Origin: Deltaproteobacteria bacterium
GTDB lineage: Bacteria; Desulfobacterota; JADFVX01
DNA: 60,659 nucleotides
Direction of reading: 5' to 3'
Assembly (NCBI GenBank): GCA_029860075.1
Contig: JAOUBX010000021.1
Coordinates: 1-60,659 of the forward strand
Part shown: positions 56,428 to 60,659 of the stretch, in pieces
Position numbering within the stretch: position 1 is the first letter of the stretch
Layout: each line of letters begins with the position of its first letter
Notes under the pieces: generated by a model
The model's database searches: none
The model's input: only the letters and a program-made list of their open reading frames with translations
What the model was told of the DNA's origin: nothing
Made by a program: the position numbers and the translations under genes

Positions 56428-57687
56428 ATGAAGAAAAAGCTGAACATAACATTTTTGCTGATTGCTTTCCTTACATTGGCTTTGCCTGCTCAAGCCCTTA
56501 CCCCTGTGCAGGTAACATCCAACAATACTGCAGATGAAGCGCCGCAAATTTATGGAGATCACATTGTATGGCAGGGTTTTGTCAACAATAACCGGGAAAT
56601 ATTTCACTACAACATATCAACGGGCATTACAACGCAGATTACCAATAATTCAACCGATGATATTTCACCGCAGACCGATGGAAACTATATTACCTGGCTG
56701 GGAGACGGTTTTAAGGGGATACTGAAATATTATGACCTGAAAACAGGCATAACGGCGGAGATTCCAAATACATTGCAATCCCATATTAATTCGGCGCCCC
56801 GAATTGCAAATGGCTATATTACGTGGATGGAAAATACAGTCGGCCTGAACGTCAACGGCGGTGAAATTTATCTCTTTCACATTGCCGCCGGCATTGTATC
56901 GAATATTTCCGGGGACCCTAATCCCGGCGGCTGCCTTTGGGATAACGCTTCCCCGAGGATTAACAGCGATATGGTAGGCTGGAACCGGACCTGCAGCGAG
57001 GGAAGCAGTAATACAGCGAACGACCTGACTACGTATATGATCTATAACATTGGGACGGCAACCGTTGAAGCTGCGCCCCATAACTTTACCTGGCCCGATA
57101 GCCGCCAGCGCAGCGGCAGTCTGAGCGTATATCTTAAATATGACGGCGCTGACAGGGAAGTTTTTCTTACCAGGAATAACCTCATATCCCTGCAGGTGAC
57201 CGATAATATGGTCGATGATTATTCTCCCGGCATTAGCGGCAATACTATTGTTTGGGTAAGCGGTTCGGGTCAATCTGCTGAAATTTTTATTGCCTCCGAT
57301 CCGGATCAGGATGGTGACGGGATTAGTGACTCTTTTGATAATTGCCCTGCCATTGCCAACCCCGACCAGGGTGATGATGATAATGACGGCATCGGTAATG
57401 CCTGTGATAGTGATCCTGATATAGATGGTGACGGCGTGGATAATGGCGCCGACCTTTGTGCTGAAACGCCTCAAGGTGAGATAGTTGATCCCGGCAGTGG
57501 CTGCTCCATAGCACAACTCGTCCCCTGTGAAGGGCCTGTGGGAACAACAGCACCCTGGAAGAACCACGGCAAGTATGTTTCAGGGGTTGCAAAAACGGCA
57601 AAAAACTTTGTGGAACTCGCTTTGATCACAGAATCTGAAAAGGGTGCAATTGTGTCGGCGGCGGCAAGTTCAAGCTGCGGTAATTAG
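56428..57687 (+). CDS. secreted TolB-like beta-propeller with thrombospondin type 3 repeats
   Basis: 419 residues from ATG 56428, preceded by GAAAGGAA. The signal peptide ends AQA. The N-terminal ~290 residues are propeller blades (DEAPQIYGDHIVWQG, DISPQTDGNYITWLGDG and SPGISGNTIVWVSG). A Ca-binding type 3 repeat (DPDQDGDGISDSFDNCPAI, DDDNDGIGNACD, DIDGDGVDNG) follows. The tail has TAAPWKNHGKYVSG. It is probably exported with the beta-helix protein upstream and needs calcium for stability. A terminator follows at 57731. Confidence 0.82.
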   Translation: MKKKLNITFLLIAFLTLALPAQALTPVQVTSNNTADEAPQIYGDHIVWQGFVNNNREIFHYNISTGITTQITNNSTDDISPQTDGNYITWLGDGFKGILKYYDLKTGITAEIPNTLQSHINSAPRIANGYITWMENTVGLNVNGGEIYLFHIAAGIVSNISGDPNPGGCLWDNASPRINSDMVGWNRTCSEGSSNTANDLTTYMIYNIGTATVEAAPHNFTWPDSRQRSGSLSVYLKYDGADREVFLTRNNLISLQVTDNMVDDYSPGISGNTIVWVSGSGQSAEIFIASDPDQDGDGISDSFDNCPAIANPDQGDDDNDGIGNACDSDPDIDGDGVDNGADLCAETPQGEIVDPGSGCSIAQLVPCEGPVGTTAPWKNHGKYVSGVAKTAKNFVELALITESEKGAIVSAAASSSCGN

Positions 57688-57730
57688 CATTACTCTTATT
57701 TAAGGGAGGAATCCCCTAGACATAATGTTC

Positions 57731-57763
57731 GGGGGCAGGATTTAATTCTGCCCCCTTATTTTT
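57731..57763 (+). terminator. terminator after the propeller gene
   Basis: GGGGGCAG / CTGCCCCC stem followed by TTATTTTTT. Confidence 0.85.
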
Positions 57764-58123
57764 TATTTCACGGAAAAACAAAAAAATTTAAAAAAACATT
57801 ACTGTGTGATACATCCCTGTACTCTGTACCATCCTGTCCACTCTAAAAAAATCTTTTTTTCCGACAGGATCAACAGGATTTACGGGATTAAAATAATTAT
57901 CAATTTTCCACTATCAATTATCAATTGCCTTCTTTCTCTACGCCCCCGCGCCTCTGTGCGAAACCCGTCACAGAAAGTTCCTTGACACACAACATCCAGT
58001 GGTATACATTTATCACGCTACGATATAAAGTAGAAAGTCAAACACAGCCTTTTGGGGAAGGCCTTTTTAAATAAGGGGTGGATATTGAATACTAAACTAA
58101 CGGGTGGTACATCATTGATAAGG

Positions 58124-58164
58124 AAGGGACAGAAAGCCTGTTGAGGCGACTGTCCCTTTTTTTG
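58124..58164. terminator. terminator-like hairpin
   Basis: AAGGGACAG / CTGTCCCTT stem with a 17-nt loop, followed by T7. Plus-strand termination is likely, though no adjacent gene ends here. Confidence 0.6.
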
Positions 58165-58291
58165 TGGAAGGAAAGAAAACTCTCCCTCTTAAGACTTGGT
58201 GCCCTGTGGGTATAAGTGGGAATTGGAGGGATTATGAAAGCTTTAATCATTTCGAATTTGATCTTGATAATCAACAGAAGTTAAGGAATTT

Positions 58292-59272
58292 ATGAAAAGA
58301 TTATTCATAATTAGTCTGGTTGTTTATATGGCAACTCTTCTTGCCGCTTCCAGTTCCAATGCTAACGGCTTCTCTTTTTACCAGAAAATTGCCGTTGAAA
58401 AAGATAACAGTCTCATCTTTGAAATGGTTGATCAGAGCAAGCTGCCCCGGTCACAGCAGTTGCTGCTAAGCTGTAACCGTTACAGTAAACCCACATGCGT
58501 AGATACGATCCTGGAGACCCTCGAAGAGGAACTTTCATCGATGAAAACACCTGCCCTTATGGGCTGGAAGCATTTTCTATTGGGGCGAGTCTATTTTGAG
58601 AACCATGATTTCGAAAATTCTTTGACTTCCTTTACCAAAGCGCTTGAATTTGTGAAAGAGGACCGCATGAAGGCCGCGATCTTTCACCATATCCTCATTA
58701 ATCATCTCATACTCAGGGATATTAAAAGTTCTTTGAAAACATTAAAAACCATTCAAACCCTTTTCCCTGATTACAACCACTACGACCAGACCTTTTACAC
58801 CTATCCATACAGCCTGTGCGAACCGGCATGGGAGAATTGCACAGAGCTTATGTCTGTGAGCAGAATTTCCAAAGCGCAGCCTCTCCTTAAAGAAATAGAA
58901 AGCTATCAGGCAAAGCTGAAAACCACCAAAGCGCATAGCGATGAATACATCGTTACTTCAACAGAACTTGGAAAGCGATATGAAAAAATCTGCCCTTTAA
59001 ACAGCATGTTTAACAGGGTTTGTCCTGATGCCCTGGATATCTACAAGGCCATCTATAAAGAGTATGGAAACCATGAAAAGGCAGATTATGCCTACCTTAA
59101 GATCCAGATGTCAAAATTCGCTTATGAATATGAAGGTGACGAGATAGCAAGAAGCCAGCATATTGTTAAATATTACGGGGATTTCCTCAAGCATTATCCC
59201 AAATCGCCTCTCGCTGGTAAAATACGTAAAGAGTATGAAAGAGCGATAAAGGTTTTGGGAAAAGCTGATTGA
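58292..59272 (+). CDS. secreted TPR-like helical protein
   Basis: 326 residues with a signal peptide (cleavage near SNA). The mature part is helical; TPR-like pairs are seen near residues 95-125 (HFLLGRVYFENHDFENSLTSFTKALEF) and again near 265-320 (HYPKSPLAGKIRKEYERAIKVL). Cys residues (LLSCNRYSKPTC, LCEPAWENC, CPLNSMFNRVCPD) could form disulphides. It resembles periplasmic scaffold proteins with no specific function known. It is monocistronic. Confidence 0.7.
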   Translation: MKRLFIISLVVYMATLLAASSSNANGFSFYQKIAVEKDNSLIFEMVDQSKLPRSQQLLLSCNRYSKPTCVDTILETLEEELSSMKTPALMGWKHFLLGRVYFENHDFENSLTSFTKALEFVKEDRMKAAIFHHILINHLILRDIKSSLKTLKTIQTLFPDYNHYDQTFYTYPYSLCEPAWENCTELMSVSRISKAQPLLKEIESYQAKLKTTKAHSDEYIVTSTELGKRYEKICPLNSMFNRVCPDALDIYKAIYKEYGNHEKADYAYLKIQMSKFAYEYEGDEIARSQHIVKYYGDFLKHYPKSPLAGKIRKEYERAIKVLGKAD

Positions 59273-59564
59273 AGGGATATCGGGGGTAAATCTCTTGAGA
59301 AAATGGAAGGTTTTATTTAAGAAGTAAAGGGAGCGTAATGTAAAGGGTTACTGTCCCCAATAACTTTAGGAGGGATAATTAAGTATTGTATCCCCAGAAT
59401 TTGTATTAAATACATTGGATGTTTAAATACATGGTTATAGATAAAGTTGTTATAAAAAATTTCAAAGGGTTCCAGAACAAATTCGGAAAAAGGGGACGGT
59501 TCGGTTAAATATTACCTGTTTAAAAAATACTTAAATTATAAGTCTTTTTGAGAGATTACAACCC

Positions 59565-59957
59565 ATGCCTTCATTAAAAAAACTGGATGATTTATTAACT
59601 CAAAGCACAAAGTTACTTGACGAAGCTGTCTCCCAGATCAGGGATATCCCTTTTGAACCGGCTATGGAACAAATCAAAAAAATCGGTATGGCTTTGAGCT
59701 ATATTGCTGAACTTCAGCATGCCATTTACAAAACAGAGCCCTCTCTTACACCTGATTTTCTAAAAGAACCATCCCCTTATCCCGGTGAAAATAAAAAGTT
59801 TGGTAATATTCTTATTGAAGCAAATAAACTATGCGATGAGGGTGACTTCAACGAAGCCATTGAGTTGTTTGAAAATTATATGTTGAGCGAGCCACCGGAG
59901 CTATTCATTACTATGGCCAGAAATCAGATAGAGGGAATTCGGAAAGGACTTAAGTAA
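59565..59957 (+). CDS. small helical protein, unknown
   Basis: 130 residues without signal peptide. Two helical segments (DDLLTQSTKLLDEAVSQIR and MEQIKKIGMALSYIAELQ) lead into a TPR-like tail (EANKLCDEGDFNEAIELFENYM). I do not recognise the family. No clear ribosome site; the ATG follows ATTACAACCC. The gene after it starts 30 bp later. Confidence 0.55.
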   Translation: MPSLKKLDDLLTQSTKLLDEAVSQIRDIPFEPAMEQIKKIGMALSYIAELQHAIYKTEPSLTPDFLKEPSPYPGENKKFGNILIEANKLCDEGDFNEAIELFENYMLSEPPELFITMARNQIEGIRKGLK

Positions 59958-59987
59958 ACAAAGTCATATCAATTACAGGTACAAATA

Positions 59988-60509
59988 ATGAAAGAAGTAA
60001 GTAAAAGAAATATAATCGAAAGAAATTCTGTATTTCGAATAATTGCCACTCTAATAATATTCCTCTTTTTAAATAGTTGTGCAATCACAATACCCGAAAA
60101 AGTTGATTTTACAAAGTATAGCGAAATTAATCCAATCAAAGTGACAATCGAAGAAATTGAAAAAGATGAAACCGAGCAATTCAGGATTTCGATAAAAGAA
60201 AAGTTTCACAATCGTTCATCCGTTATAGAAGGACAAATTTGTGGACATATGATGCTTGGGACAATATTTACCTTAGGAATTCTACCCACACCATGTGATG
60301 TAAAATATTATTCTTCCTATCAAATTGTTGATACGACAGACGACCAAGTTCTTGAAATTGAGTATGTTGACAAAGCAACTTCATTAGCAGCAATATGGGG
60401 CATTCCAATGCGGTTATCCGAAAAATGGGCAAGCCGGTATGATTACGACAGGTACTACGATAACGTTGTTGAAAAAATTTACAGGGAAATAAAAAGAGAA
60501 AGAGACTAA
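59988..60509 (+). CDS. lipoprotein of unknown function
   Basis: 173 residues. The signal segment (residues about 15-31) ends in the lipobox LNSC, so the protein is lipid-anchored. The mature domain is mixed alpha/beta with SSVIEGQICGHMMLGTIFTLGILPTPCDVKYY near the middle, which may be a hydrophobic insertion. I do not recognise the family. A weak hairpin at 60584-60609 may terminate it. Confidence 0.6.
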   Translation: MKEVSKRNIIERNSVFRIIATLIIFLFLNSCAITIPEKVDFTKYSEINPIKVTIEEIEKDETEQFRISIKEKFHNRSSVIEGQICGHMMLGTIFTLGILPTPCDVKYYSSYQIVDTTDDQVLEIEYVDKATSLAAIWGIPMRLSEKWASRYDYDRYYDNVVEKIYREIKRERD

Positions 60510-60659
60510 AGGGGTCGAGAGACTAAAGAATAATAAGGGTCGCCCATTAGAAGTACCCCTGTCAATGGCAAAACGCATCTATTAGCAAGGAAAAAGTTTT
60601 TTTCTTGCTGCCTTTTCATAGAGTTAACAATATATTTACCATTCCCGTAGTTTCATTAA

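Larger units (their letters stand above)
57688..58291. other. intergenic region with terminators and repeat fragments
   Basis: 604 bp with terminators at 57731 and 58124 and a GACAGGATCAACAGGATT repeat fragment (about 57860-57880). A 60-codon minus-strand frame at 58092 overlaps the second hairpin and is not a gene. Confidence 0.5.

Noticed and set aside
56665..57567. 300-codon minus-strand frame opposite the propeller gene
   Set aside because: Antisense to a gene with clear propeller and calcium repeats; low-complexity Ile/Gly-rich translation.

Overview
This window looks like chromosomal DNA from a Gram-negative, respiring bacterium, most plausibly deltaproteobacterial in the broad sense (Desulfobacterota or a near relative). 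The signs are a seven-haem c-type cytochrome, a complete cbb3 oxidase locus, a B12-dependent ribonucleotide reductase, lipobox lipoproteins, an outer-membrane porin ending in Phe, and intergenic DNA full of short palindromic repeats. The assignment is an inference from gene content; there is no rRNA or other marker gene here. I see no tRNA, rRNA or CRISPR array.

Layout. 1-2.2 kb: the 5' part of an IS110-type transposase broken by an in-frame TGA, then two genes separated by a structured repeat. 2.4-7.2 kb: a heptahaem cytochrome with golvesin-like domains, a KamA-type radical SAM aminomutase, and coding fragments. 7.5-16.4 kb: a large ATPase/BTAD transcriptional regulator followed by secreted proteins. 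Two of these lie downstream of copies of a conserved ~90-bp block carrying direct repeats at 11-bp spacing, and the regulator's own promoter has a similar pair. 16.8-21.4 kb: a GC-rich katG, a lipoprotein related to phosphatidylserine decarboxylase with an unknown partner, and a ferredoxin. 22-26 kb: a membrane aspartic protease and a kefFC-type K+/H+ antiporter pair. 26.5-29 kb: a GH18 glycosidase fused to a complete OAA-type mannose-binding lectin, and an unknown protein. 29.4-31.3 kb: an Xre/RES toxin-antitoxin pair and a Sir2 protein. 31.3-41.8 kb (mostly minus strand): glpD, a TraB/GumN protein, an AhpD-like protein, a gamma-glutamylcyclotransferase, the dcd-nrdJ nucleotide cluster with two small genes, a GATase-like protein and a single-module Clp ATPase. 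42.3-52.7 kb: a zinc-ribbon microprotein, a porin, an Rrf2 regulator and the ccoNOQP-ccoG-fixH-ccoI cluster. 52.7-60.6 kb: MITE-like DNA, vapBC, a beta-helix and beta-propeller pair of secreted proteins, and small unknown genes.

How the genes work together. The cbb3 cluster is a complete microaerobic terminal oxidase with most of its assembly factors; ccoS is not seen. nrdJ, dcd and two probable NrdR boxes form a dNTP-supply module. KatG handles peroxide and KefFC electrophile stress. The 7.5-16 kb region looks like a regulator with its own set of secreted proteins. The most distinctive pieces are the GH18-lectin fusion, the BTAD regulator with its repeated operator-like block, the structured gene-flanking repeat at 0.5-2.2 kb, and the exported PSD-like protein pair.
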